A stretch of 64,000 bases of DNA. Source: Lactococcus formosensis. Its GTDB lineage: Bacteria > Bacillota > Bacilli > Lactobacillales > Streptococcaceae. Every line of letters begins with the position of its first letter. Within the stretch, counting starts at the first letter, position 1. The DNA is taken from positions 62,001 through 126,000 of the forward strand of contig NZ_BOVP01000002.1 of the NCBI RefSeq assembly GCF_018403745.1, read 5' to 3'. The notes below the pieces were generated by a model, which was not told the DNA's origin, did not search any database, and worked only from the letters and a program-made list of their open reading frames with translations. This document shows, in pieces, positions 26,867-36,543 of the stretch. The position numbers and the translations under genes were made by a program.

Positions 26867-28543
26867 TCACAAAAATCTAGTAAACAAGATCATAACAACA
26901 ACCATAATAATACATAATATAGCTATCGGGATAATAATCTTAGTCAAAGTATTCATCGGAGTTACCGTAGAACCTTTGACATCTAAAACATTATATTCAT
27001 TCACATTAGTCTGAAAATCAGGAATTGTTGTATTTAGAGAGAAATTTTGAACTTCAGCATTCCCTAAAGAACTTCTTGTTAAAACTGAGCCATTTCTACC
27101 AATAGAAAAATCTGAAAACACACTGAAATTGAAGGGAGTAGGAACTAATTTATAATTAGGAATAGCTTTTATTGGATACAGGAAGTAGTTGTCTGCTTGA
27201 GCTAATCCAGTAATTTGGATAAGAGATTTATTTAGCTTATCATTTTCATCTGAATCATAATTAAAACGATTAGTTGCTTTTGGTATTGGAACAGGTTCTT
27301 TTTCTCCAATAACGTACTGATTCCCTCCACGTAAAACCATTGCATTATTTGAATCAATCTCTTCCAGATTATTAACATCCATCCAACCTTCTTGCGAGGA
27401 ATATATTTGATAAGTTTGCCCCACGTATCTTCCAAGCACATATTCTCCACCAGTTACTAATTTATTTTTTTGATTATCCATCATTACAAAATTAGCACCT
27501 GAGACAATTACAGGGGGAGATACGGATACTACAGTCCCTCCCGTGTCATCAACTCCTGAAACAGTAAGAGTTTCTCCCATTTTTTGAATATCCTTTACAG
27601 AGGTTGGGACTAAATGAGCTGTGACCTTAAGAACCAAATCCTGAGATAAAGTAGGGAATGTCACTTGCCATTCCGGATTAATAACATCACCTAATGTATC
27701 TGTTTTCTCAATAGAAACATTTTCAAGAGAATCACCTGCACTTGAAACAGAGTCTATTACAATATTTGCTGTAGATTTTATTATAAAATTACCACCAAGA
27801 TGGTTGATATCTTTATTTATCTTTATTTGGTAAGTGAGTGGTTGAGAAATATCTACTACATAACTTCCAAAACTTGTCCGTTCTTTTTTGTCTTCATTTT
27901 CTAAAGTAATTGAAAGACGACTATCATTATTAGCTGTATCAAGCTCTATTTTTTGATTATTGTCCGTAATTGTGACAAGTTTTTGAAAATTATTATCTCC
28001 CGACATGATCGCTGTGAGTCCTGTCAGGACTGTAGCAATGGCTTCACCTTTTTCATTAGTAAAGGTATTGCTGTCTCTGCCACGCTCAGCCTGTCTAAAG
28101 CGAATCTTTTCCGTTGGGCCATTAAGTTCTGTTAGAAACGTAGACCCCCATCCTCCTAGTTTTAGTATACTTTCTATGAGACGTTGAGTCTCTTCAGCAG
28201 TATGTTTTATCCCAGGTCCAACAGTTTGTCCATTTGCAAACTGTATAATGTTGCTATTTATTTCAACTTTATCTGGTTGTAATTGAGTTTGAATAGCTTT
28301 CCAGCTTGCCGACTCAGTTTCTTCTGGATTTATTTCCCCGTTCATTAATTTTTCATATGCATTTTCTAAATTAATTGCATTAAAAATTCCTCCCCTAATT
28401 GGGGTACCATTATTACTGGCATTAAGTTCAATAGATACTCTTTCTTGAGGCAGCCCTTCTGCCTGAACTATTTTGTAGTTACCTATAAATAATAATAGGC
28501 AAAAGGCAATAATGATGTACAGAATTTTTTTATTATTTTTCAT
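26867..28543 (-). CDS. Pilin-like surface protein without LPXTG, in polysaccharide locus
   Basis: 558 residues, not recognised as a named gene. A signal peptide or anchor helix (residues 7-23) is followed by about 500 extracellular residues and a C-terminal membrane helix (about 533-553) ending FTRFL. The middle contains the pattern of Gram-positive pilin/SpaA-like domains: GANFVMMDNQKNKLVTGGEYVLGR followed by YQIYSSQEGWMDV (shown in pieces), and VTFPTLSQDLVLKVTAHL. The usual LPXTG is replaced by VTPMNTL, so sortase anchoring is doubtful and the protein probably stays in the membrane. It sits between a flippase and a DUF2142 gene in a polysaccharide unit, which suggests a role in, or modification by, glycan assembly. 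Function unknown. Confidence 0.6.
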   Translation of the reverse strand: MKNNKKILYIIIAFCLLLFIGNYKIVQAEGLPQERVSIELNASNNGTPIRGGIFNAINLENAYEKLMNGEINPEETESASWKAIQTQLQPDKVEINSNIIQFANGQTVGPGIKHTAEETQRLIESILKLGGWGSTFLTELNGPTEKIRFRQAERGRDSNTFTNEKGEAIATVLTGLTAIMSGDNNFQKLVTITDNNQKIELDTANNDSRLSITLENEDKKERTSFGSYVVDISQPLTYQIKINKDINHLGGNFIIKSTANIVIDSVSSAGDSLENVSIEKTDTLGDVINPEWQVTFPTLSQDLVLKVTAHLVPTSVKDIQKMGETLTVSGVDDTGGTVVSVSPPVIVSGANFVMMDNQKNKLVTGGEYVLGRYVGQTYQIYSSQEGWMDVNNLEEIDSNNAMVLRGGNQYVIGEKEPVPIPKATNRFNYDSDENDKLNKSLIQITGLAQADNYFLYPIKAIPNYKLVPTPFNFSVFSDFSIGRNGSVLTRSSLGNAEVQNFSLNTTIPDFQTNVNEYNVLDVKGSTVTPMNTLTKIIIPIAILCIIMVVVMILFTRFL

Positions 28544-28592
28544 AATTTTTTTCCAATATTAAATGCATGTATAAAATTTTTGAGTCCAGTTT

Positions 28593-30128
28593 TTACCGAA
28601 TTCTAGACATAATCAACTTTAAGGCGAATTTTCTTTCCTTTTTGTTCAAAACAATAAAGCTAGTCACAAGTCCACTAATAATTGTAAAAACAATTACAGC
28701 CATAGCTAAGGTTAGCCAACTATTAATAAAGATAACTTTGCTAATGAAGACACCAATAATTAAATTAACAACAAGAGTTATTAACGAGTAGCCAATCAAT
28801 GGATAGAAAGTTGTCCACTTAAGACCTAGGTATTTTGCTGAGTAAGGAATAACAAACAACAGATATCTTAAAATACCTATTATCGAGCTAATACCTACAA
28901 TAGCATAAACTCCCAAATCTGTAGTTTCTAATACAATCAATGTTATAAGTACATTTGCTATACCACCATAAATCACACTCAAAGCATCTGGTTTATTTTT
29001 ATTAACAACTACAAAAACTTGCCAGAGGGGTTGACTCCCATTAATCACTGCTAAATTCATCATAGTAAGAAATGAAAGAATCTGGAGTTGGGTAGCATCC
29101 TGGCCTGGCAACCATAGTGTGAAAAAGGGATGCCCGAAAGCAATAAACCCAGTCAACGGAAGACCTATAAGAATAAGAGTTATCTTACTTGCCTTATAAA
29201 TTTCCGCCACCATCTCTTTTATTTTTCCTTGTGAGTAAAGAATAGTTAGATGTGGGGTGAAAGTTGTGGATATGGTACTTTGAAGACCTCCAATTATGCT
29301 CGGCACAATTTTTGCTAAGGAAACAATCCCCATGATGTTGCCACCGATAAATATATTTGTAATCAATAAGTCCAGCCCATTTGAAAGTACAAAACCAAGC
29401 TGATTTATAGAATTCCAAACACCGCTTGACAGTAATTCTTTTAGAGCAGATACTTTAATAGATCTTCTGTTGACCCTTAACTTTGGTAACTCTCTACGCA
29501 TACCAAAATAAAACCAGAGTTGAAGAGCCAAAGTAGCCATAATAGCGGAAACACCTACATACCAAATTTTTGGAGGAAGATATACAAACATAACAACAAT
29601 AACGAGTGCACGAACTAGATAAGAAACCATATTACCTATTGAGCGCATGTAAACTTTATTTGTCACAAAGAAAGATATATCCCAATTTGGCGTAGCCATT
29701 GAAACAAAATAATTCAGAAAAATAAGAAGGAAGAGCATCTTTACTTGAAAAACTAAATCTGGAGATATCTGAATAAAGTGTTCCAAGAACATGATTCCAA
29801 GAGATACAGGGATGAGCAACAGGAAGATAATAACATTGTTCCCTACAAAAGTTGAAGTATAATACTCATTCATTCTATCCATTTTCTTTTCATGATAAGC
29901 TACCGTCATGAATCTAGAAGACATAGAATTCATTGCTGACATAATAATCGCAATGTAAGCCACGAAATTTGTGGCTAACTGGACAAAACCATTAGCTTCT
30001 ACCCCTAACTCTCTAACAATAAATGGAGAAAGCAAAAAGTTAATTAAAGCATTTGCGATGAAGACAACTAAAGTTGCCGATATATTAATCATCATCTGTC
30101 TATTTGATGACATTTTATTCATTTGCAT
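28593..30128 (-). CDS. Wzx-type polysaccharide flippase
   Basis: 511 residues, about 14 transmembrane helices, of the MATE-like/PST polysaccharide exporters. The N-terminal half carries FIANALINFLLSPFIVRELG, typical of lipid-linked oligosaccharide flippases. The rhamnan backbone already has an ABC exporter (RgpCD), so this flippase probably carries a separate repeat unit or side-chain precursor. No Wzy polymerase of usual form is recognised nearby. Confidence 0.82.
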   Translation of the reverse strand: MQMNKMSSNRQMMINISATLVVFIANALINFLLSPFIVRELGVEANGFVQLATNFVAYIAIIMSAMNSMSSRFMTVAYHEKKMDRMNEYYTSTFVGNNVIIFLLLIPVSLGIMFLEHFIQISPDLVFQVKMLFLLIFLNYFVSMATPNWDISFFVTNKVYMRSIGNMVSYLVRALVIVVMFVYLPPKIWYVGVSAIMATLALQLWFYFGMRRELPKLRVNRRSIKVSALKELLSSGVWNSINQLGFVLSNGLDLLITNIFIGGNIMGIVSLAKIVPSIIGGLQSTISTTFTPHLTILYSQGKIKEMVAEIYKASKITLILIGLPLTGFIAFGHPFFTLWLPGQDATQLQILSFLTMMNLAVINGSQPLWQVFVVVNKNKPDALSVIYGGIANVLITLIVLETTDLGVYAIVGISSIIGILRYLLFVIPYSAKYLGLKWTTFYPLIGYSLITLVVNLIIGVFISKVIFINSWLTLAMAVIVFTIISGLVTSFIVLNKKERKFALKLIMSRIR

Positions 30129-30146
30129 TTCTCAATCTCACATTCT

Positions 30147-31262
30147 TTAGTGTTTAATTTTTTGAAGATAATATCCTAGCCGCTGTTTTATTACTCCTAA
30201 GTAAAATTTCAGTCTATATTTTGTGGATAACTGGTGTGACCACCTGATTACACCTTTCCAATTTACCACCCTACTTTTCGCAAAATAATAATTCCAGGAA
30301 AGAGCTGATTGCTTATAAAACCATTGTTCTTTAGATATATTACTTGGCAATCTATTTGCAATCATTTTCTTTTCTTCTACATTATCCATTATGAAGTCAA
30401 AGGATACATTTTTTCCAATAGACCCATCATGAATACGATACACTCCAACGACAGCATCTGAAATATACACATCACCCGCAAGAATTCCTCTAAGATAAAT
30501 TGAAGTATCATTCAAAATTTTCATTTCTTCAGCACCAGCTTGTCGGTATTTTTTTGTATCATAAATAACTGGGAATGTGGATTGAGGTTTTTTCACTTGA
30601 GTTTGGAAACCTTCTAGTACAACTTCTTTTGAAACTAAGCCATATAGAGACATCTGGGATTGCTTAGAAAAGAGTAATTTTTCCTTATTCATATAAAGTT
30701 GTAGTGAGTTGAACCAGACACTCCCCACTGTAGGATTATCTTTGAAAATATTTAGTGCTTTTCCTATCCAATTTTTATCAATATAAAAATCATCGTCATC
30801 AATAAAAATGACGTAATCTCCCGTTATCTTTTCAAAACCGAGTCTTTTGTTTAATCCAGGGCCTTGCTTCCCTTTTGTTTTTATGAAGATAATATCAATA
30901 TCAGGATACTTATTTTGTAGTTGTTGGATATAAAAATCAGTGCCATCTGTAGAATGATCATCAACAATAACAAACTGAAAATTACTGTAAGATAGGTCAA
31001 ATATAGACTCGAGTGTTTTCTGTAATAATTCTCTCCTATTCCATGTTGTCATTAAAAATGAGACGAGAGGCTCCTTAACAGTTGTTGTCACAAACTTTGA
31101 ATCTTCTATAAAGTACTCTGAGTTTGTCTGAGTCAAATAATAGTTAATTGCATCACTGCTTATATCTTTGAGTGATAATAAATCTTCTAAAGTTGTATCC
31201 CCTGTGTGAACATTCATTTCTTTTAATTGCTTCACACTGACACATTGTTTATTCTCAGTCAT
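30147..31262 (-). CDS. Family 2 glycosyltransferase
   Basis: 371 residues. The GT-A fold starts near residue 65 (VSFLMTTWNRRELLQKTLESI), with VIVDDHSTDGT and the metal-binding FIDDDDFYI. A 60-residue N-terminal extension precedes it. A cytoplasmic sugar transferase of unknown specificity. It overlaps the pyruvyltransferase-family gene by 8 nt and lies 18 nt before the flippase gene. Confidence 0.83.
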   Translation of the reverse strand: MTENKQCVSVKQLKEMNVHTGDTTLEDLLSLKDISSDAINYYLTQTNSEYFIEDSKFVTTTVKEPLVSFLMTTWNRRELLQKTLESIFDLSYSNFQFVIVDDHSTDGTDFYIQQLQNKYPDIDIIFIKTKGKQGPGLNKRLGFEKITGDYVIFIDDDDFYIDKNWIGKALNIFKDNPTVGSVWFNSLQLYMNKEKLLFSKQSQMSLYGLVSKEVVLEGFQTQVKKPQSTFPVIYDTKKYRQAGAEEMKILNDTSIYLRGILAGDVYISDAVVGVYRIHDGSIGKNVSFDFIMDNVEEKKMIANRLPSNISKEQWFYKQSALSWNYYFAKSRVVNWKGVIRWSHQLSTKYRLKFYLGVIKQRLGYYLQKIKH

Positions 31263-32109
31263 TTAACAACTCTTTAGGAAATGAATTACTCATATCCTCT
31301 TTCATTTTTTTAACCATATCTTCCGTTACTTCATAAGATTCCTTCATGAATTCATCTGAAAAGACTGTCCAATTTTTTTCTACAATATTTGTAAAATGAT
31401 GTTCTAAGCCAAAAGCAGAATAATAATCTCTAAATTTAAAATTATCTCCAGTTACCTTATCGGTGATGACAATATGGTGATTGGGCACATTCAAAGAATC
31501 TGCAATTATTAACCCATGCATACTGCTAGATAAGATATATTCACATTTTGCAATTTCTCGAATAACATCCTTAGGATCACTTCTCACATCAATAACAGTG
31601 GAATTAGGCAAATTTTCACGTAATGTTTCTACTGCAGGATGCTTTTTATCTACGAAATGAGGGATAATTCCCCACTTATATTTTTTTTGTATTGGCAATT
31701 CTTCTTTTATGAGCTCCGACGCTAAAATGCCTGCATCACCATAGACGGGATGAATGGGTTTACCTAATATTTCTTCTGCTTTTTGTTGAGTCAATTTTCC
31801 CCGCGTTGCCCGAAACTGCATATTTTTTCTATAAAAGAATGGTCCTTCAGTATCATTGGTGATAAACCCCGATCCCCAAATATATACTGCTGTCTGATTC
31901 ACTCTCCCTAAAAGCGTCTTTACTATTGATTGAAGAAGAGATTTTTTATTAAATACCATACCATCTAAGATGCTTCCTATAGCAAATAAATCTGAGAAAA
32001 CTGTTATTTTCTTTTCAACTTTTAGATGAAATAATTCCTCAACAATAACCTTACTGAGTTCATCTCCCATGTTTTTATTAGCAGCATAGAAAAGCTTGAC
32101 TTTTTTCAT
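31255..32109 (-). CDS. Polysaccharide pyruvyl transferase family protein
   Basis: 284 residues from the ATG at 32109 (MKKVKLFYAANKNMGDELS), preferred to one seven codons upstream because AGAGGAA lies at the right distance. The family fold is shown by NMGDELSKVIVEEL, YIWGSGFI and SSSMHGLIIADSLNVP, the last with the conserved histidine. Family members add pyruvate ketals to sugars from PEP, though some have other roles. First gene of the distal unit. Confidence 0.78.
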   Translation of the reverse strand: MKKVKLFYAANKNMGDELSKVIVEELFHLKVEKKITVFSDLFAIGSILDGMVFNKKSLLQSIVKTLLGRVNQTAVYIWGSGFITNDTEGPFFYRKNMQFRATRGKLTQQKAEEILGKPIHPVYGDAGILASELIKEELPIQKKYKWGIIPHFVDKKHPAVETLRENLPNSTVIDVRSDPKDVIREIAKCEYILSSSMHGLIIADSLNVPNHHIVITDKVTGDNFKFRDYYSAFGLEHHFTNIVEKNWTVFSDEFMKESYEVTEDMVKKMKEDMSNSFPKELLND

Positions 32110-32221
32110 CTTTTTGGTTTCCTCTTTCATATTTTGTGGGTATTTAGACTTCTAATTCATTTTAAATAATTCTATATCTTGTATTAATATCCAATATAAT
32201 AAAGTATACAACTAACGCTAT

Positions 32222-32250
32222 ATTTTACCATATTTCTAAGCTTTTTTCAA
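32222..32250 (-). promoter_or_regulatory. Promoter of the distal polysaccharide unit
   Basis: TTGAAA (32245-32250), 17-nt spacer, extended TGG-TAAAAT (-10 at 32222-32227) on the minus strand. It drives 32109 down to 25475 with a leader of about 105 nt. Confidence 0.7.
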
Positions 32251-32361
32251 ACTTCGATTAGAAATCCTAGTACCTCATTCTTATTTTATTATGATTCTAA
32301 TTAAAGAAAATTCAGTACTTTTTTGTGTTACTTTGAGTTAAAATAAGCTGACGATTTTCTT

Positions 32362-32538
32362 TTATTTTTTAGTACTAAATGTCCTAGTTTCACACATCCG
32401 ATTGATATAAAGAAATGGTAAATCATTCTTAATTCCGATTACTTTTGGAATAAAAAAGACAAATAAGACTTCTGGTTTAAGGTAGGTTCTCGAAGAAATA
32501 GTTGACAAAATTAAAATAGTTAAAAGATGCATCATCAT
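32362..32538 (-). other. Short open frame, possible gene remnant
   Basis: A 58-codon frame starting at three consecutive ATGs (first at 32538) and ending TAA at 32362. The first 12 residues are hydrophobic; the end reads LYINRMCETRTFSTKK. No Shine-Dalgarno, no recognised family. It may be the decayed end of a polysaccharide gene or chance. Confidence 0.2.
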
Positions 32539-32590
32539 ATATGGAGTATGTAATCTTAAATCGTTATAGTCCTAATAGCTTTTTTCTTTT

Positions 32591-32617
32591 AAAAAACCCC
32601 TCTAAACTAAGGGATTT
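32591..32617 (-). terminator. Terminator after the gtrB-like gene
   Basis: AAATCCCT and AGGGGTTT pair (one G-U) around an eight-base loop, followed by Ts on the minus strand. Confidence 0.7.
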
Positions 32618-32641
32618 CTCGTAACCAATGAATTATATACT

Positions 32642-33577
32642 TTAATATAAATCTTTTTTTATATTTGTCTCTTTAATAATATAGTTAGGTCTTTTCTTTG
32701 TTTCGAGGAATACTTTTGCAAGATATTTTCCAATAATCCCTAGAGAAAGAAGCTGTAGCCCCCCTAATAAAAGAATAAGGATAACGAGAGTGGGAAAGCC
32801 AGTAACCGGATCACCCCAAATAAGAGTCCGCACAAAATAAAACATTCCCATTACTATTGATGTAAGGAAGCTTAGAATCCCCACAAAAGTTGCAACATTC
32901 AGTGGCACCTCAGAAAAATTTACAATACCATCAATTGAATATTTAACGAGCCCCCAAAACTTCCACGAAGTGGTCCCTGACACACGTTCACGATTTTCGT
33001 AGGGAAGATAGAGAGTTCTAAACCCAACCCAACTAAATAATCCTTTTGAAAAACGATTGCGCTCTTCTAAGCTCAAAATATTATCAACAACTTGTCGTGT
33101 CATTAATCGAAAGTCACGAACACCATCGACCATTTCAGTATCAGATATTTTATTTATTATTTTATAAAAAGTTTTAGCAAAGAAAGACCTTAAAGTCGGC
33201 TCTCCAGCACGTGAAATACGGCGTGTTCCCACTATGTCATATCCCTTTTGCAGATACAAATACATTTCATTTAACATTTCTGGAGGATCTTGTAAGTCCG
33301 CATCCATAACTGTTATAAAATCTCCATCTGCAACTTTTAATCCTGCTAATAATGCTGCTTCTTTTCCAAAATTTCTTGAAAAAGATATATAATTAATATT
33401 TTCTTTTAAAGCAAGCTTTTTTAAAACTTTTAATGTATTATCTGTTGAGCCATCATTCACAAAATAAAAAGTTTTTTCCAATGGCAATTCTTCTGTTTGT
33501 TTGTTAACCTCATCAACGAATATTTTGATTGTTTCTTCTTCGTTGTATGCTGGAACTACGATTGAAAGTTTTAGCAT
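32642..33577 (-). CDS. Polyprenyl-phosphate glycosyltransferase (GtrB-like GT2)
   Basis: 311 residues. GT2 domain (LSIVVPAYNEEETI, FVNDGSTDNT, DADLQDPPE) followed by two C-terminal membrane helices (about 230-255 and 265-290), the GtrB/DPM architecture. It should load a sugar from a nucleotide donor onto undecaprenyl phosphate on the inner face. It starts inside the preceding gene (65-nt overlap), so the two are translated together: donor synthesis plus GT-C transfer. Confidence 0.85.
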   Translation of the reverse strand: MLKLSIVVPAYNEEETIKIFVDEVNKQTEELPLEKTFYFVNDGSTDNTLKVLKKLALKENINYISFSRNFGKEAALLAGLKVADGDFITVMDADLQDPPEMLNEMYLYLQKGYDIVGTRRISRAGEPTLRSFFAKTFYKIINKISDTEMVDGVRDFRLMTRQVVDNILSLEERNRFSKGLFSWVGFRTLYLPYENRERVSGTTSWKFWGLVKYSIDGIVNFSEVPLNVATFVGILSFLTSIVMGMFYFVRTLIWGDPVTGFPTLVILILLLGGLQLLSLGIIGKYLAKVFLETKKRPNYIIKETNIKKDLY

Positions 33578-35411
33578 GTCTTCTCTTTCTCTTTTTTATT
33601 TTACTTAGAAACACTCCTAAACACAGGATTATCCAAGAAAAAATAGTTACCACAATACTAATCTTATGAAGAAATGTTTTTTCATAAGTAATTTTTATAT
33701 TCTCAGAGCCTTCTGGTTTTATTTCAAGAAATCCATCGTCATTTTTATAAGTTACTAGCTCATTCCCCAAATCATTATAAGCTTTGAAACCTTTAAGGTA
33801 AGTAATGGGAGCCTGAACTGTATTGAGACTTTTTGGTAGATTCTTAATAAGGAATTCTTCTCCCTGAACCGAGGTCATATTTTTATGAAGCTCTCCATTA
33901 AATTTTACCAATGAATTTGCATAGACTTTTTGATGGTCTCTATACTGTCCCTGAATTCGATAATCATTAAAAGCCAAGGAAGACAGCATAGGATCTGTAG
34001 GTTTAAGTCCCAATTCTTTACGAGAAGCGAAGTTACTGTCCAAAATATTTCTTATATTTTCAGAATTTACTCTTAAATAAATTCTACCTTTCAAAGCATA
34101 TGTTTTGACCGGTTCAAAAGATTCATTTTTTATTCCGTCCTTGGGTTCAGTAGGATTTTTTTGCATAGCTGGAATAACAGGAAAATAAGTAGATAATGTA
34201 TTACCATACATTCCTAGGACTGCAAAAATCAAAGTTACGTAAATAGTAAGTGAAAATATCTTTGGTTTTTCTTGCGCAACATCTAATACTACTCTAGCGA
34301 CAAACATGCTTCCTATCAATCTAGGAACAAACTCCCATCGTGAAGTATATTGCAAAGTTGCAGCGAAAAAGTTTTGAATAAGCCACCATGGAAAGACAGA
34401 AGAATGTAAGACAAGCAGTGAGAGAAGATACCCCGCAGCTAATATCTTGTAGGATTTATCCAGTTTTTTATACAAAAGAAGATAAATAAATGCTATCACA
34501 ACAAAGACTGAAAGAATATCAGAGAAGTTAAATATATTTTTTACTACAATGTCAAAAAAACTTTTCCCCCATAATGTTTGTCTATTTGGCAAACTCCCCC
34601 ATGAACTATAAAGTCTTTGTTCCAGCAGAGGAACAATAAATATGGCAGATAAAAGGAGCGTCACTCCAGCCACTCCGAATAAAGTCGTAAGATTTTTAGT
34701 ATTTATCGTTTTTTTAAGTATCCCGACTATAAACATGATAATTATCGTGATTACTAAGCCAAGGGTTGCAGGAATAGAGAGCATTGCTGACAGAGCACTA
34801 AATACAGCTGCAGTTTTCCAATAAGACTTCTCATTTCGAAATATTATTTGATAAAAACTTACAAGTATAACAGGAGCAAAAAGAAATACAATATTGGAGG
34901 TTAGTTGATTAATGAGTACAATTCCAACTACAGGAATATTCATGCCATTTCTGGCTATCGGGGGCATTGTACCTGCTGAAGCTGTGAGAATGTATAAAGT
35001 CGATATTAGAAAAGACAAGGACAGATTTTGAGTGGCCTTTTTAAATATTCGAAAATTCATAGCAAGTGCAAAATATACAATAAATATATCAAATAAAATA
35101 AAAGCTATAACTGGGTTATCTAAAAATCGCCATAAAAAGACCAAAGGTAGCAACGCATAAGGTGGATAAAATAGATTAAGACCATATCCCCAATTTTGTA
35201 AACCGGAGTATTGGACAATATCTGGAAAGTACTGTCCATGCTGTTGTTGTTTAATAATTTCATAAAGACGAGTAATATGGAATTGAGAGTCAGCCCAAGT
35301 TATCAACTCACCATTAATTAGAAATGGAAGGAATAAGATAAAGGAAATCAAAATAAAAATAAAATTCCTTAGCCAAAAATTTTTAATGTAACTACTTAAT
35401 TTATACTTCAA
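33513..35411 (-). CDS. Large GT-C-like membrane protein (YfhO-type)
   Basis: 632 residues if started at the TTG at 35411 (MKYKLSSYIKNFWLR), since the frame's first codons lie in the promoter. About 12 transmembrane helices occupy residues 15-440, with ELITWADSQFHITRLYE in the first outer loop, which offers an Asp as in GT-C enzymes. A soluble outer domain of some 130 residues and a final helix follow. Probably transfers the sugar made by the coupled GtrB-like enzyme to a cell-wall glycan (or lipoteichoic acid, as known for YfhO). Specificity unknown. Confidence 0.7.
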   Translation of the reverse strand: MKYKLSSYIKNFWLRNFIFILISFILFLPFLINGELITWADSQFHITRLYEIIKQQQHGQYFPDIVQYSGLQNWGYGLNLFYPPYALLPLVFLWRFLDNPVIAFILFDIFIVYFALAMNFRIFKKATQNLSLSFLISTLYILTASAGTMPPIARNGMNIPVVGIVLINQLTSNIVFLFAPVILVSFYQIIFRNEKSYWKTAAVFSALSAMLSIPATLGLVITIIIMFIVGILKKTINTKNLTTLFGVAGVTLLLSAIFIVPLLEQRLYSSWGSLPNRQTLWGKSFFDIVVKNIFNFSDILSVFVVIAFIYLLLYKKLDKSYKILAAGYLLSLLVLHSSVFPWWLIQNFFAATLQYTSRWEFVPRLIGSMFVARVVLDVAQEKPKIFSLTIYVTLIFAVLGMYGNTLSTYFPVIPAMQKNPTEPKDGIKNESFEPVKTYALKGRIYLRVNSENIRNILDSNFASRKELGLKPTDPMLSSLAFNDYRIQGQYRDHQKVYANSLVKFNGELHKNMTSVQGEEFLIKNLPKSLNTVQAPITYLKGFKAYNDLGNELVTYKNDDGFLEIKPEGSENIKITYEKTFLHKISIVVTIFSWIILCLGVFLSKIKKRKRRHAKTFNRSSSIQRRRNNQNIR

Positions 35412-35449
35412 CAAAATACCACTCTCTAAATAAAATTTTCTCTTCCATA

Positions 35450-35458
35450 ATTCTAGCA
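35450..35458 (-). promoter_or_regulatory. Extended -10 promoter of the GT-C/gtrB-like pair
   Basis: TGC-TAGAAT on the minus strand (hexamer 35450-35455) with a weak -35 17 nt upstream. It lies between the preceding unit's terminator and the TTG start. Confidence 0.45.
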
Positions 35459-35487
35459 AAAATTGATTATTTTACATAGTAAAATAC

Positions 35488-35517
35488 AAAAGAAAACACC
35501 TAAAAATAGGCGTTTTG
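35488..35517 (-). terminator. Terminator after the Stealth-type gene
   Basis: AAAACGCCTA and TAGGTGTTTT pair around a four-T loop on the minus strand and are followed by CTTTTGTATTTT. Confidence 0.75.
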
Positions 35518-35534
35518 GTTAGCTATTATCAGCA

Positions 35535-36542
35535 TTATTTTTCAAAGCTACTTTTTACTGGAAGCTGTCCTTCAAGTTCTGCATTCATTTTTTGTACAAT
35601 ACTTGGAAAATCTTCTTCGGATACAAAATCCCCATCTTCTAAGCATAAAATTTTATATTTAGACTGAAAAAGTTTTTTAAAGTCAACATCTGTTCCTAAA
35701 TTAACCAAACGACCAAATTTAAAGGAATTCATTGGGACAAACTCATTCGTCGCGCGTGCATAATCCATCATTAACCAAACATTGACCGCTTGGATATTCA
35801 ATGAATTTCTAAATTTACTTCTACCGACATAATCAAAATACTCAGGCAATTTTTCTCTTACTGCTTTATAGGAAGATTTTGTTAATGGCATCGATAAGTG
35901 ATCCTCTCTAAAGCCAATAAATTTTCCGTAATATTTTAAAATTGGTAATAAATATAAATTAGATAAGGCTGCGAAGACACCATTTTTCATCGATAGCATT
36001 TTCTTTGTAAATAAACTAGTTGCATCTACAACTTTATTAAGAGCCAAAGTATTATTAGAAAATATTGCATCCGTTGGCATAAATGGCGCATGCATGAGTT
36101 GTAATTTCGGTAGTCCATTTTCAAAAAAGTCTGTTGGCTGAGTCGGACTGTTAAAAAACACATCATCATTGATATAGACAAATTGTTCAGTTAATCCCGG
36201 GATACGATCTAAATTTAAATCTAACACATTGGAATTAAAAGTCGGCAAATACTCTTTGGGGATAAAGTCACTATGCTTAACAACATTGATTTTTGGATGA
36301 TTTTCATTTAAGCATTCTGGAATATGTCCCCAAGTCACGATGTGAATCTTATTAACCCAGGGTGCAAATTTCTCAATCGAGCGTAAAAGATAATGAAAAT
36401 TATCCATATTTCTATATCTACTATCACTATTCTCGTGTGATGTAATGCCTTGAGTTTTTTCGCGATAGTAATTTCTTTCCTTAATCCATTCTGGATCCGC
36501 TCCATCTAAATAAGTTATCACAAAATCTATTTTATCAGTCAT
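35535..36542 (-). CDS. Stealth-family sugar-phosphate transferase
   Basis: 335 residues with the conserved blocks of Stealth proteins: CR1 DFVITYLDGADPEW, then RYRNMDNFHYLLRSIEKFAPWVNKI (in pieces RYRNMDNFHYLLRS and APWVNKIHIVTWG), CR2 FVYINDDVFF, and FREDHLSMPL. The family transfers a hexose-1-phosphate or GlcNAc-1-phosphate to make phosphodiester-linked glycans. That fits lactococcal wall polysaccharides whose side chains are joined by phosphodiesters. It is the last gene of its unit, 1 nt after a GT2 gene. Confidence 0.85.
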   Translation of the reverse strand: MTDKIDFVITYLDGADPEWIKERNYYREKTQGITSHENSDSRYRNMDNFHYLLRSIEKFAPWVNKIHIVTWGHIPECLNENHPKINVVKHSDFIPKEYLPTFNSNVLDLNLDRIPGLTEQFVYINDDVFFNSPTQPTDFFENGLPKLQLMHAPFMPTDAIFSNNTLALNKVVDATSLFTKKMLSMKNGVFAALSNLYLLPILKYYGKFIGFREDHLSMPLTKSSYKAVREKLPEYFDYVGRSKFRNSLNIQAVNVWLMMDYARATNEFVPMNSFKFGRLVNLGTDVDFKKLFQSKYKILCLEDGDFVSEEDFPSIVQKMNAELEGQLPVKSSFEK

Positions 36543-36543
36543 T

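Larger units (their letters stand above)
32131..32641. other. Intergenic gap inside the polysaccharide locus
   Basis: About 510 nt with no confident gene. It holds a promoter facing the pyruvyltransferase-family gene (32222-32250), a terminator for the preceding unit (32591-32617) and a weak 58-codon minus-strand frame (32362-32538). The rest is AT-rich without clear structure. It is a natural boundary between two cassettes of the locus. Confidence 0.6.

Noticed and set aside
28567..28791. Plus-strand open frames inside the polysaccharide locus and in ribosomal genes.
   Set aside because: They mirror real minus-strand genes, have no ribosome binding sites and resemble no family.
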